Of a stretch of 64,000 nucleotides of DNA, positions 1 to 11,860 are shown piece by piece. Below the pieces are notes generated by a model. The model ran no database searches, was not told the origin of the DNA, and saw only the letters and a list, made by a program, of their open reading frames with translations. The translations under genes were made by a program, and so were the position numbers. The stretch is from Zopfochytrium polystomum (lineage: Eukaryota; Chytridiomycota; Chytridiomycetes; Chytridiales; Chytridiaceae), in NCBI GenBank assembly GCA_025765615.1, contig JAIVFJ010000214.1, positions 43,896 to 107,895 of the forward strand. The letters are read 5' to 3'. Each line of letters opens with the position of its first letter. Positions within the stretch are counted from its first letter, which is position 1.

Positions 1-2903
1 CCGGGCCGCGCTGGTCGGCAGCGTGCACGACTACCTGGTGCCGACAAAGTTTGTGCCGCTCGGCGCGATCCCGCGGGACGAGAAGCGCGGGGGGGCGCCG
101 GACTTTGCGGCGCTGAAAGTCGCCGCGGCCAACACACGCGAGCTGCTGACGGGGGACGAGAAGAAGCTGGCCGAGATCTTTCAGGAGGCGCTCGGGCTGG
201 AGTCGCTGCCCGAGGCGGACGACGACTTTTTCGCGCTGGGAGGGAGCTCGTTGAAGGCCGGGTTCGTTGTCGCCAGAATACGGTGAGTCCGGGAACCCTG
301 TTCTGTTTTGCACTTGCTATATGTGTTTGAAAAAACGGATCGCTTGCTGATCTGCGATACCCGAACACCAACACAGCAAAACGTTCGGAGCAAGCTTGCC
401 CTCGATGGCCATATTCAGTTTCCGCACGCCCCGCGCCTTGCTGGCAGAAGTGCATCGCGTCACCGGCGGATCTCAGAGGTCTGACTCACCGACGGAGACG
501 CTCGGAAGGCCGGAAGCGGAACAAGAGAACGTCCACGTCGCCTCCAAGTCTCCCGTCGGAATCCTCGCCCTGATCGTGCAGCTCCTCCCGCTCGTCGTCA
601 TCCGGCCGCTCCGCACGTGCGCCACGTGGTTGTCGTTCGCGTACGTGTTGACTCTGGTGGACCGCGCCGCGCGGAAATGGAACGAAGAGGCCGAGGACAT
701 TGCACTGCAAGGGCCGGTGCTCCGCTGCGGCATGCTCATTGTCGCGTTGACGATCACCGTCACGGTGCTCTGGGTCGTGCTGCCGTTCATCCCGATACTT
801 TCGAAATGGATCATCATCGGGCGGTACCGAGCGGGGCGGTTCCCGCTGTGGGGAACGTACTACCTCCGCTGGTGGCTCGTGGACCAGATCTATTACGTGT
901 TTGGCCGCGGGTTCTTTGGAGTGAACGCGACCATGCTGCGGCTTCACGCGCGCTTGATGGGCGCCCACATTGGCGTGAACGTGCAGATCAACAGCTCGAC
1001 CAAGCTGGGCGAATTCGACCTCATCACCATCGAAGACGGGTGCGCTCTGGACGCGACCCGCGTGCGACCTTTCACCATGGAGACGGGCTACATGGTGCTG
1101 AAACCGATCGTGATCGCAAGGGACTGTGTCCTGAACGCCAAGTGCGTGGTCGCACCGGGCCACCGCGTCCCGAGCGGAACCGTTCTCCCGCCGCTGAGCT
1201 CTTCGTACGAGATCCAGGACGCGCACGACGAGTTTGCGCCGTACTGCCGCGCGACGCAGCCGGCGCCGCACTTTCTCGCAAAGGCCTTCGTCGGGTTCCC
1301 GATCGTCGCGCTGGTGACGTTCTTCTCGTACCTCCCGTGGCTGGGCGTGATCTACCGCATGGCGTCGATGCCGTTCGACTACGGCGACCTGAACCTGAGC
1401 ATCATGGGCCACATCATCGTGTACTTTGCCGCCGACTTCCGCGTCGCTTACCACATGCTCGCCATGGCGGTCAAGCACACCGTCTCGCCGTTCTTGAAGC
1501 TCTTTGCCGCGATCCTCGTCAAGCGGTACGTGGTGGGCAAGTTCCAGCCGGGACCGTGCGCGTCCGCCGGGGGCCCGCCGCCGCAGCAGGAGCAATCCGT
1601 CCTGATCAAGCGGTGGATCATGGACCAGCTCCTCGGCGACGGCGACCTGTGCGGGGTGTACCACCTCGTGGGGCGGCACTACGGGATCATCAGCGTGATC
1701 TACCGACTCCTCGGCGCCAAGGTGGGCAAGCGGATCTACTGGCCGGGCACGCCGATGAAGATTTACGAGCACGACCTGCTGGAGGTCGGCGACGACGTGG
1801 TGTTTGGGTCGCGGTCGGACTTTATCTTTACGAGCGCGGAGGGGTCGCGGCGCATCGAGGTGCAGTCGGGTGCGATGGTGGCGGACCGGTGCGTGCTGCT
1901 CGGCGGCGCGGTCGTGGGCCGCAACGCGGTGCTGGGCAGCGGCAGCCTGGCGCGGGCCAACACGACGTACCCGGACGGGTCGGTGTGGCTCGGGTCGCAG
2001 GGCGGCGGGGCGGTGCTGTGGACGGAGGGGACGGCGGAGGAGGCGGCCGCGGACACGCTCAAGCCGTTCGGTCGGGCGTTCTACCAGCGCAAGGCCAGTT
2101 TCTTCGTGTACCCGCTGTGGGCGGTGGTGGTGTACAACGTTTTCCTCCAAGCGATGGCCGCGATGCTGCGCACGACCCCGGCCGTCGTCGGTGTGATTGT
2201 CGCCGCGTACGAGTACCGCGTGGCGTTTTACCGCTGGTTCCAATCCGACCGGACCGCGCCGATCCCGGACCCGACGGGGCTCGCGGTCGTGTTCTTTGTC
2301 GGGTCGGTGATGGCGGCGTTCCTCGGGATCACGGTCTTCACGACCGCCTTGGACGTTACAGCGAAATGGGCGCTGTTTGGGCGGCGCAAGGACGGCGGGC
2401 ACGACTGGGACAAGTCGTCGTACTGCCAGCGGTGGCAGGTGTACCTGTCGCTGCTGGAGATGCGGATCGCGCCGCTGCAGCTGGTGCGCGGGAGCATCTA
2501 CCTGGTGCTGTATTTCCGGGCGCTCGGGTGCCGGATCGGGAAGCGGGTGTGCCTGTACCCGACGGGGAGCGACCCGATGATGACGGAGCCGGACCTGGTG
2601 CGGCTGGGCGACGACGTGTGCGTCGACGTGGCCAGCGTCGTCGCGCACATCAACAGCAAGGGGCTGTTTTCGTTGAACCCGATGACGGTCGGGGCGCGCA
2701 GCGTCTTGCGGGCCGAGTCCCGCGTTCTGTCGGGCGCGCAGGTCGAGTCGGACGCGACGCTGCTGGAGCACACGCTCATTGTCAGTGGAGACGTTGTGGA
2801 CAGAGGCGCCACGATGCAAGGGTGGCCGGCCAACGAGTTTGACCACGCGACGGTGGACGCTTCCAGGCGCTCACCCGAGTTGAAGCAGGCGAAAGTGTTC
2901 TAG
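1..2903 (+). CDS. NRPS-like synthetase with Pls/PosA-type C-terminal membrane module (3' part of gene)
   Basis: Exons <1-282 and 377-2903, intron 283-376 (GTGAGT...CACAG), joined in frame across a split Arg codon; the join restores a continuous carrier-domain helix. The first ~30 codons are the tail of an adenylation domain. A peptidyl carrier domain follows, with the motif LGGSSL (likely phosphopantetheine Ser at 248-250). After it come hydrophobic segments near 555-660, 714-800, 1288-1365, 1395-1475, 2095-2220 and 2280-2380, alternating with three soluble stretches (about 830-1280, 1610-2090, 2470-2890) rich in hexapeptide-like left-handed beta-helix repeats. No condensation or thioesterase domain is present. 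A-T-(TM2-C1)-(TM2-C2)-(TM2-C3) is the layout of epsilon-poly-L-lysine synthetase Pls and its relatives, which polymerise one amino acid at the membrane. Family assignment is firm; the substrate is unknown because the A-domain core lies outside the window. Stop TAG at 2901-2903. Confidence 0.88.
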
Positions 2904-3374
2904 TGAGCACAAGCGTCAATATTTACCATTTTTCGGGGTGTCGTTTTCGTTGTTTTTGAGATCGTAACGTTTCACGCGTGCAATCAAGCAATTTTTTTTT
3001 TCTTTCTTTCCTTGTTGTTGTTTAGGCTTATTTCACAGTCACCGCTTTAACATTTGGGCCGTTTTCTTATTTTCCAAATCGTATTCATCAATTAATTCTT
3101 ATTCTTCGGTTCGTGTACATCTTATCAATAAAAGAGAGGGAAAGACTTTGAATTGACTGAGAGAGAAGACTGACAGAGAGAGTGAGAGAGAGAGAGATAC
3201 AGAAACAGAGAGAGAGAGAGAGAGACCGAGAGAGACAGAGAAGTTGCCGAAAACCGAAATGAAAGTGTCTTCCTGTGATGACAGATTTTGCCCCCCGCAA
3301 AATGTTGCTCTGCTGTCAACACCCGTTGAAAACAAACCCAAAAAAAAATTGGGCGGAGGAAAAAAAAAAAAAAG

Positions 3375-3409
<35 letters not shown>

Positions 3410-4665
3410 GAAAGAAAAAAAAAACACTTTCCGAGGCTGTTGAAATTCAATTCCCCGGCCCCAGACAGCGATGGTTGTATCTTGCGATGGAACGTGTGGA
3501 GGGAGATGGTCAGGTGACAAGGCGAGTCTGCTATCAACTTTTCTTCTTCTTCGTTCATACTGGATAATTGCTCGGGGGTGAATGTTCCAACACGAGCTCA
3601 TCAGCTATTTATAGGGTTAAGGCTTTCCTTATTTTTCCTCAATTTGTTTGTTTCTTCTTCGTCTTCTTTTTTTTTCTATTTCTCTCTTTCTTTATTTTTT
3701 CCCCCTCTGTTCCTCTCTCTCTCTCTCTCTCCATCTCTCTGTCGCTGCCGGTCGTCGTTTTTTCAATCGAATAACTCCGCCGAAGAATGCCGGCGCGCGC
3801 GTGGTACAACCAGCACGTGCAAAAGGAGCGGGGGGTACGACGGACCGTTATGTATGTATACTGTTTAACGTCTATTTTTGTCCCCTTGTTTCGGAAAACC
3901 CGCGTCAAAGGGAGGGCGAGAGAGAGAGGGCGAGAGAGACAGAGAGAGAGAACAAACCCGAAAGGAGGGTGGGACAGAGGGAGAGAAAAGATGTAACCAA
4001 TGATGCGGGTTCGTTCGCGAAGAACTTTTTGGGAAAAAAGCGATGATGAATGCGGGGAGTAGGGGTAATGGGGAAAGCGAAAAAGATAAGAAGAGAGTAG
4101 CAACGACACGATAGCACACACACACAAACTCGCCGGACGCCCTCACCCCCCTGAGACCGGAAAAAAAAAAAAAAAAATACCACAACAACGAAAACGAAGG
4201 AACTCGAATACGCCCAGAATACGTACGATGGATGAAAAATGAAGGGCGTTTGGAAACGGCGGACGTGGAGGAAGGAGGAGGGAACCCCCGCCAACATGAA
4301 GGGAAGGAAAAAAAAAGGAAACGGGCGCTTTATCAAAAAAAACCGCAAGCGAATATACCCACATGGGAAAAAAGGAAAAAAGTGAAACGAAAAATGGCAC
4401 GAGTTAAGAAGAATGAGAGAGAGAGAGAGATAGAGAGACAGAGAGGACAACAAACAAATCTTGATCGTGAGAGACAGAGAGAGAGAGTGTGAGAGAGAGG
4501 AGGGAGGGAGAGAGAGAGAAGGGGAAACTTGACGGGTAAGGGAGAAGCGGACACGGGGCATTGACGATACCCAAAACCCAAACTAGAAAAACCACAAAAA
4601 AAAACAAAAAAAAAACAAAAAAAAAAAACAGCACAACAAGACACGACGACCGCACCCACATACTT
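2904..4665. other. Intergenic low-complexity purine/pyrimidine tracts between convergent genes
   Basis: No gene is seen. The stretch contains GA runs (about 3170-3235, 3915-3955, 4410-4530), A-runs (3340-3425, 4590-4630) and CT runs (3700-3745). The Leu/Ser-rich and Lys/Arg-rich open frames here are repeat translations. It lies between the 3' ends of two convergent genes. Confidence 0.7.
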
Positions 4666-5362
4666 TCACGCGCCATACGCCGGCGGCCCACCACCACCAC
4701 CCCTCGCCAGCGACGACGAAGCGGCCGACACCGCGGTCGCAGCCGCCGAATACGCCGACGCGGGCATAAGCTCAGCCTGTCTAAGCGATTCGACGAGCAA
4801 ATACACGCGTCTGCGGACGTCAAAGTTCCTGACGCCCAACTCGGTGCGGAGCGACTCTGGCTCGACGCGGAGCATGTGGAGGACGGAGCCGTCAAAGGTG
4901 GGGTCGGTGAGGACGGCCATGACGTCCGGGTGGACGTTGCGGTCGCGGGCCCAGTCGACGACTTGGGCGTGGGTCCAGTGGATGACGGGCCCGTTGGCGC
5001 CGAGGTGGGAGAGGTCGATGGAGAGGAGGGACGGCGGGGATGTTGCTGTGTTTGTTTTTGTTGTAGTTTGTTTTTGTTTTTTGTTGTTTTTTTTTTGTTT
5101 TTTGAAATTTTCATCGTCAACGACCCACCATCCACACAAAAAGATCGAAAAGTCGACACACTCACGATGGACGGCCGAGTCGGAAATGTTGACTTCCTCC
5201 TTGCTGTCCGTCTTCGACGTCGGCATCGTCGCCGTCGGCGGCGGCTGCCGCAGGCCCGTCGAGGACGACGACGCGCGATGCTGATCCCGCACCGCGAGCG
5301 AATTGACTTGGCCTTTAGTGGGGAGGACAAAAGGGCGTAAGCGCTTCCACGTTAAAAATCAA

Positions 5363-5404
<42 letters not shown>

Positions 5405-8177
5405 GTGGACACCGACGAAACGTACCCGCAAACCCAAACAGCGACGGCTTCTCCCCACGCTCGAACCGCACCGCCGCGTCACCGCCACCACCACCACCGC
5501 CGCCCCTTCGCTCCAGCGTCCCGAGGGGCGGCGGCGGCGTCGACGGTGGCGGCGCGTCCAAGCGGACCGCCGACGGCGGGACCCGCGGCGGGGGCGCGGG
5601 CGACACGTACGCTTCCGGAGACAGCGCTCCCGCCGCTCCCACCGCGGCGGCGGTGGTAGTGTTTTGACGCGACAGGCTGTCGCCCGTGGCCCAGCTGCGC
5701 GATCCGGGTGACACGGGGGACGCGAGGTCGGTCGCCGTGAGGCCGCGGGTGACGCTACTGGCGGCGGTGACCCCGCCGCCCCCGCCCCCGCCACCGCGGC
5801 CAAAGATGCCGCCGCCGCCGGAGTAGCTGTAGCTGCTGCTGCTGGCCGCGCTACCGCTGCTCGTGCTCGTCCCGCGTGCGCGGCTCACCGCCCCACCGCC
5901 GCTGCCGCCGCTGCCGTCGTTCGAGCTGGATGGCGGGTACCGGTGGTGGTGATGGACGGCGGCGGCGGCGGCGCCATTGTTTGGCAATATGCCCGAGGCG
6001 CTGCTGTCCGGTCGCGGGCTGCTTGCAATGTCGGACGACGACGAGTAGCCGGAGAAGGACGACAGCGTCGGGTGGCGGGGGAGGGTGGCGGCGGCTGCGG
6101 TGGCGGCGGAGGCGTACGTCGAAGCGGCGCCTGCTGCTGGGTCGCCGTGGTGGTGGTGGACGAGCTTGGTCGTGGAGATGTGGGAGGTGCGCCACACGGA
6201 GGGGAGGGAGGACGCGCCGCGGAAGGAGAAGCGGTCGCGGCTTTTGCGGCGGACGACGAGGACCGCGGCGATCGCGATGACGACCACGACGAGGGCTCCG
6301 GCGACGCCAATGATCACTGGAGGAGGTAGATAAGTGGGCCGCAAAAAACGACATCAGTGCAACATCCTCCCACCACCACAACCACACACACACACACACA
6401 CACACACACCAGGAGTAGACAGAGCACTCGAACTGTTCGTCGACTCGGACAGCGAAGGCGACTGGGTCGACACCCCAATGGGAACGGTGACAGTCACGAT
6501 TTTCCCGTCAGAAGTCGACAGGACGGTGGTGCTCGACGTCACGACCGTTGGCGGCGTCGAGTTTGGCAAACCAGACGCCCCGTTGCCGCCAGCGCCAGAG
6601 GAGCCGGCGACGGTGCTGCCCCCGGCTGTCGGTGGTGGCGTCGTCGCGCCGTTGCCGGGGTCGGCAGGGTCGGTGGGATCGTCGGGAGTGCCGATTGTTG
6701 CTTCTCCTGGCAGAGTGGAGACTACGGACGACGCAAGGAATAGAGCTGGGGTTTTGGGAATGAAGGTGTTTTGGGTCAGCAAGATTTTAGACAGCCAGGT
6801 TCTCAACGAAGATTTTTGGCTTTGGCATTCATCCCACAGCGGACAAAAAAGAAGTCGCATGTCCTCACCACAGTCGCTTTTCGAACGCTGTCCGTCGAGG
6901 CCGTCGAAGCAGTTTCCCGTCAAATTGCTTTATATAAAAATTATGTTCGTTAGAAAGCGATGCCCGTGCCGCCACAGGAAAGAGGGGCAGAACGGGTCAC
7001 ATACACGACAGCGCCCGGCGGGACATTTGGCGGGGAGCCCGAAAAGTAGTTGTAGGACAAGTCCCTGTGGGGGGTGAATGCCAAAAACGTTTCCTAGGTT
7101 AGTTCAAAGTCGCGACTCCCCAGCAAACGAAAAAGAGACAATACGCACAGATAATTTAAAGATAGCAGGTTGGTGAAGTCGGGCAGTTGCCCCGACAGAT
7201 GATTCAAACTCAAATCTCTGAAAGAAGCAGGAAGGTGGTGCCGTGAGTGAGGAGCCGCAGAAACAAGACGGCGATTTCCGCAACATCGCGTTACACACGT
7301 ACATTCGAAGCATTTTGTCCAACTTGTTTATGCTGCTGGGAACGGAACCCGCGATTGAATTTTTCCGGAGAAGCCTGGGCAGACGCGACGACGCAGGGGT
7401 TTGGACGGAAAGCCAAGAGTCAGCGAGGATGCGTGGGGGAGTTCAGCCTCCAAAGGCCACCACGACGACGACGACGAAGACTTACAGTTGCTGCAGCTGC
7501 AAGCAGTTGGAAAAGTCAGGGAGGGATCCGGTGAGGTGGTTACCCATAAAGCCACTTGTGCGTTTCGTGGTGAGAGGGGTGTTCCAAATTTTGGGGGAAA
7601 AGGGCGATCATGTTACAAACGAAGCCAACAACACAGGCAAACTTTTGAAGAAGAAGAGAAGCGGCAACCCCAAAACGTACAGCGCAATCATGCCTGTCCG
7701 GCACAGAAACGACGGAAAGTCGCCGCCGAGGTCGTCGTTGCCCATGTGGCTGTGAGGGCAGTGGCGAGGGATGGTGGGAGGGAGGGAGGAAGGGAGGGAG
7801 GAAGGGCAAGGACAGAATCGTGTGGTTTTTAGTGCAACGCCATCGACGCATAGATAACACTCACAGGCGTGTCAATTTTGGCAGCTGCGCGAGAGCGGCT
7901 GGCACGGTGCCGCCAATTTGGTTTCCGGCAATGTTTCTGTGGAATGTCACAAACGAAGCACCAGTGAAGAAACGAAATTAGGAAGCAAGATTGCTGGGAG
8001 GAATCGTTCGGTTTCGCGCCTGCGCTCGAGTGTGGGTGGGGGGTTGGTAGGCAGGGGGCACACTCACAGGGCGAGGACATTGCCGCCGTTGCAGTTTGTG
8101 AGTTGGATTCCAGCGACGCAGCAGTTGTCCGCCGTGATAACCCCGCCAAACAGCGAGATGAGCAGCTGGCAGTCGGA
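4666..8177 (-). CDS. LRR receptor-like single-pass membrane protein with cytoplasmic SAM domain
   Basis: Proposed exons in transcript order: 8177-8068, 7936-7865, 7749-7681, 7554-7486, 7374-7303, 7217-7149, 7064-7005, 6927-6410, 6316-5426, 5312-5166, 5045-4666; all junctions keep phase (about 819 codons). The first exon is an LRR N-terminal cap ('CCVAGIQLTNCNGGNV'). Six exons then carry one plant-type LRR each (for example LSLNHLSGQLPDFTNL), every junction splitting a codon after two bases. Exon 6927-6410 opens with a Cys-rich cap (NCFDGLDG...C...C...C) and a Ser/Thr/Pro stalk. Exon 6316-5426 has a membrane helix (VIIGVAGALVVVVIAIAAVL) followed by basic residues and a Ser/Gly-rich tail. The last exon holds a SAM domain (from about GPVIHWTHAQVVDWA). 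No kinase domain is seen. The signal-peptide exon, expected above 8177, was not found. Likely a cell-surface sensor that signals through SAM-mediated assembly; the ligand is unknown. Confidence 0.82.
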
Positions 8178-8191
8178 CTGGGGGTAGGAAG

Positions 8192-8232
<41 letters not shown>

Positions 8233-8828
8233 GTTAGAATCTGGTTCGCATGCATGAGTGTGTGTGTTTGTGTGTGTATGCGCATGCGCAGACAGAGGAG
8301 GGATAGAGCCAAGATGTGTATATCATCATCTCGTAACCATCATCATCGCCTGCGGAAGTTAGGGAAAGGTGAAGAAGAAGGGGCAGGTAGGGATCGCGCG
8401 ACACTTGCCGACGACGACGCCATGTATGCGGGGTGCAGTGTTTGCTCTCGCTTGCTTGCTTGCTTGCTCGCTGGCTGGCGGGCTTGTTTGGGGAGGGAGA
8501 CAAGGAAGGGAGAGGAGGGAAGCGCCCTCTCTGCTCTCTACTGGCCTGGGAGGGGGGGCTGGCTGCAGAAGGCGATTGATGGATGATGATGAATGGATGG
8601 ATGGATGGATGGATGGATAATGGTTTCTTTGCCCGCTCGATCGCCCGCTCGCTCGCTCAGGCTCTTCTTGCCGCTGCTGGCTGGCTGGCTGCCGTTTAAC
8701 TGTCGGCTCGGTGGTGGGGGGGTGGTGCGCTGCTCCCGGCGGGCGGTTGTCTGCCGGTTGTCTGCCGGTTGGTTGCTTGATTGATTGATTGATTGATTGA
8801 TTGATAGATGGGCTGGGTGTTCGGCCAG

Positions 8829-8925
<97 letters not shown>

Positions 8926-9142
8926 GAGAGATAGAGAGATAGAAATGCCCCACCACACATTCACATTCACGCAGACAGATGTGGACAGACAGGCAAGTAG
9001 CTTCCGGCCAAAATATGCAAACCCACCGTGATTGATTGGTGCGCGCGTTTTTTTTCCGGATACAGAGATCGTCCCTTGCCGGTTTGTCTGCCAAAAAGGA
9101 ACAAAACAGAAAGCAAAGTGAAACAGATGTGCGCGGAAAGGG

Positions 9143-9175
<33 letters not shown>

Positions 9176-9445
9176 GTCAGACAGACAGACAGTCAGACAG
9201 ACAGACAGACAGGCAGACAGGCAGGCGAAGAGAGACAGCTGCGCGGCGAGTCTCTTCGTTATCATAATGTGCAGCAGCCGGCGGCGGACAGAGACAGAAG
9301 GGACTGGCCTACGACTCTAACGGTAACCTGTTTTGTTTGCAGGAGAACCATGACGGGCCGCACCGGAACTCGACGCAAAGCGGGTGGTGACCTGGTCAAC
9401 TCCACTTCGTTGCTGGCTCGTTACCAAAAAATAAAATATAAAAAA
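8178..9445. repeat. Microsatellite-rich 5' flank of the LRR gene
   Basis: (GT)n at about 8196-8229, (GGAT)n at about 8593-8617, (GATT)n at about 8780-8806, a (GA)n run at about 8832-8935, and (CAGA)n with CAGT variants at about 9144-9222. The unresolved first exon(s) and promoter of the minus-strand LRR gene should lie in or beyond this stretch. No reliable coding exon was recognised. Confidence 0.75.
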
Positions 9446-10725
9446 CTAGGGGATGCCCGTCGACTTGTAAGCAATCCTTGCCAAAAGGAAAAAAAAAAAA
9501 AAAAAAAAAAAGGAAGAAGAGAAAAAATGATCAAAGACAAAGCCTTCAATGGCTATTGGTAGTCCCACACACAGGCAATCTGCCACCAGATTGAAAGGAG
9601 AGTGGCATGCCACAATGACCATTGTGTGGCAGGCCACTTGGAGAGTGACCAACAAAGCTCGAGGTGTTAACCCAGAGCCATTGACACACTGACAGACAAA
9701 GAAGGACAGAAAGAGAGAGAAGTCGCAGTCTTGCAGCACAGCCACACTGGCAAACCTGAAACCTCAGACAAACTGAGCACTGCCCTGCCCTCACAGCCTT
9801 TTGCGATAGGAAGACTGACAGCCTGTTGACTGCAGCAGACAGGTGGGCACTGGCTCTGAAGTACTCACAGAACCCAGAGGGAGAAATACAAACAGCCCGT
9901 TGACTTTAGTTCAAACAAAGAGACAGTCATTGATTGATAGATAGACAACAGCCTGTTGACTTTGCCAAATCATTAACTGATATAAACCCTTCACACAACG
10001 TTGGAGACACTGATGCACACTTTGGTCCCTTGAGTAGAGATGCTTTGGAAGGAGACAGCCGGAGGGAGCGTTTTTGAAGAGGTACCCTAAAGTGCCTTCT
10101 AAAGCACAGACTGCAAAGAGACAGAGAGATAGATATCGAGACACACAGCCCATTGACTGCCACTCCCAGAGACAGGGAGATACACAGACAACCTGTTGAC
10201 TGCCACTCTTATAGACAGACAGCCTGTTGACTTCATTCCTTTTTTAGTTTTAAGAGCATGATTGAAATGCAAAAGAGAGAGAGCGAGAGAGAGAGGTCGG
10301 GAGGGAGGGAGAGGGAGGGAGAGAGAAGCTGGGTTGTTTTTTCAGTCAGGGGGCTCCCCACCCCCCGCTCGATTGATCAAGAGGGACAAAGAGAGAGAAA
10401 GAGAGTCCTCACTTGTTCCAGTTACAGTTGCCTCCTCTTTTTTCCGTCTTTCAGTTGTTTTCTTTTTCCATCAGCTTTGGCAACCTGGCCACCTTGTGGC
10501 TCCATTTGAGAGACTGGCACTGGCACTGCTTTTCCATCATTGGGTGCACTGTCAATCCTGACACCTTCCCGTCTTATTGTAAAGTTACTTGCAGCTGCCT
10601 TGTTGGATGGGTTGGGACCGCCTCCAATAAGATGGTCTGAGTCACCCCACCCCCAAGTTAGAAAGTAACCAATGACTGCAGAGAGAGGGAGAGACAGAGA
10701 CAGAGAGACAGAGGGAATATCTTTT

Positions 10726-11342
10726 TGAGTCAGGGGGCTCCTGCCCCCTGAGCCCCCTGGTGAGGGGGGCTGCCGCCCCCCCTCAACCCCCCTGCTTGAA
10801 AAAGACAGAGAGAGTGAGAGATTGCAGACAATGTTATTCCTTTTTCATATACAGCCAACATTCAGAGCCAGAAACAGAGAGCGAGACAGACAACCTGTTG
10901 ATTGCCTGTTGACTGCCACTCCCAGACTCAGAGACAGGGAGGTGGACAGACAACCTGTTGACTTCCACTCAGATAGACAGACAGCTGGTTGACTTCCTTT
11001 TGGAATTTTGCCACTGCATTTCAACTGGGCGCCAAAGAAAAAAAATAGTGTTCATGGAGAGGAAGAGATGGAAATGAATACCAAAGGACGTCTGCTGACT
11101 GCTGCTTTGCAGCACCAGAGGCCGTAAAGCTGTCCTTGGGCAAGCAAGTCCACCATTCGAAAATGTACACAGAAAGAAGGGAAAGAGATGGAGAACCTGC
11201 TGCTGCTGCTCCTTGCAGTGACGATGGCCAAAGGTCGTTGTCATCGCCCACCTTGTCGCATTTGTGCAGAGCACAACCACACACTCGCCTTCTCCTTGCC
11301 AGGAACACAGAGAGGAGGGAGGAAGAGAGAGAGGAGAAGAGT

Positions 11343-11401
<59 letters not shown>

Positions 11402-11469
11402 CAGAGAGACAGATAGAATGATAGGGAAGGACAGATAGACAGAAGACAAAAAAATTTTCTCTGCCTGAA

Positions 11470-11503
<34 letters not shown>

Positions 11504-11860
11504 AGGAGAGAGACAGACTGAAAGAGAGATAGACAGATACACAGACAGACAGACAGACAGGCAAAGAGAGAGCAACAGAGACAGACAGACAGAGAGTGGC
11601 AAGCGACAGAGAGAGAGACAGAGCAAAGAGACAGAGAGACAGACAGCCAAGAGACAATCTGGTAGACAGACAACACATTGAGCTCCTTCCTTTTGGATTT
11701 TTCCGCCGATTCCGCCGATTTTTTCGATTTTCCGCCGAGTTTTGATTGGGCACCAAAGACAAAAAATTAAACCCCCCCCCCCCCCACCCCCCCCTGCTCC
11801 ACTAATTGCAATTAGAAAAATCAGTTTAGCCGCAAATCCTTGTTTTTTTTATTATATAGA
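10726..11860 (+). repeat. Direct repeat copy 1 (~1.1 kb)
   Basis: Nearly the same sequence recurs at 13103-14222, from the GC palindrome through 'CTGGGCGCCAAAG', 'AAAGGACGTCTGCTGACTGC' and a GA-rich block to 'ACTAATTGCAATTAG'. The copies differ mainly by small indels in GA and homopolymer runs, so the duplication looks recent. Confidence 0.85.

Noticed and set aside
486..2846. Long minus-strand open frame (786 codons) opposite the Pls-like gene
   Set aside because: It is Arg/His/Pro-rich antisense of a GC-rich exon; the plus frame has clear domains and a matching intron.
3088..4127. Leu/Ser-rich and Phe-rich ORFs that look like membrane proteins
   Set aside because: They are translations of GA/CT and poly-A/T runs with no start context or domain.
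8359..8970. ORFs with Ser-Leu repeats on the minus strand
   Set aside because: (GA)n microsatellite translated; no conserved sequence.
9144..9222. Regular CAGA repeats as a possible CRISPR-like array
   Set aside because: No spacers; simple 4-bp microsatellite in a eukaryotic genome.
10735..10800. GC-rich hairpins followed by A-runs as transcription terminators
   Set aside because: They recur as part of a repeat unit and are not placed after genes; intrinsic terminators are not expected in a fungal nucleus.
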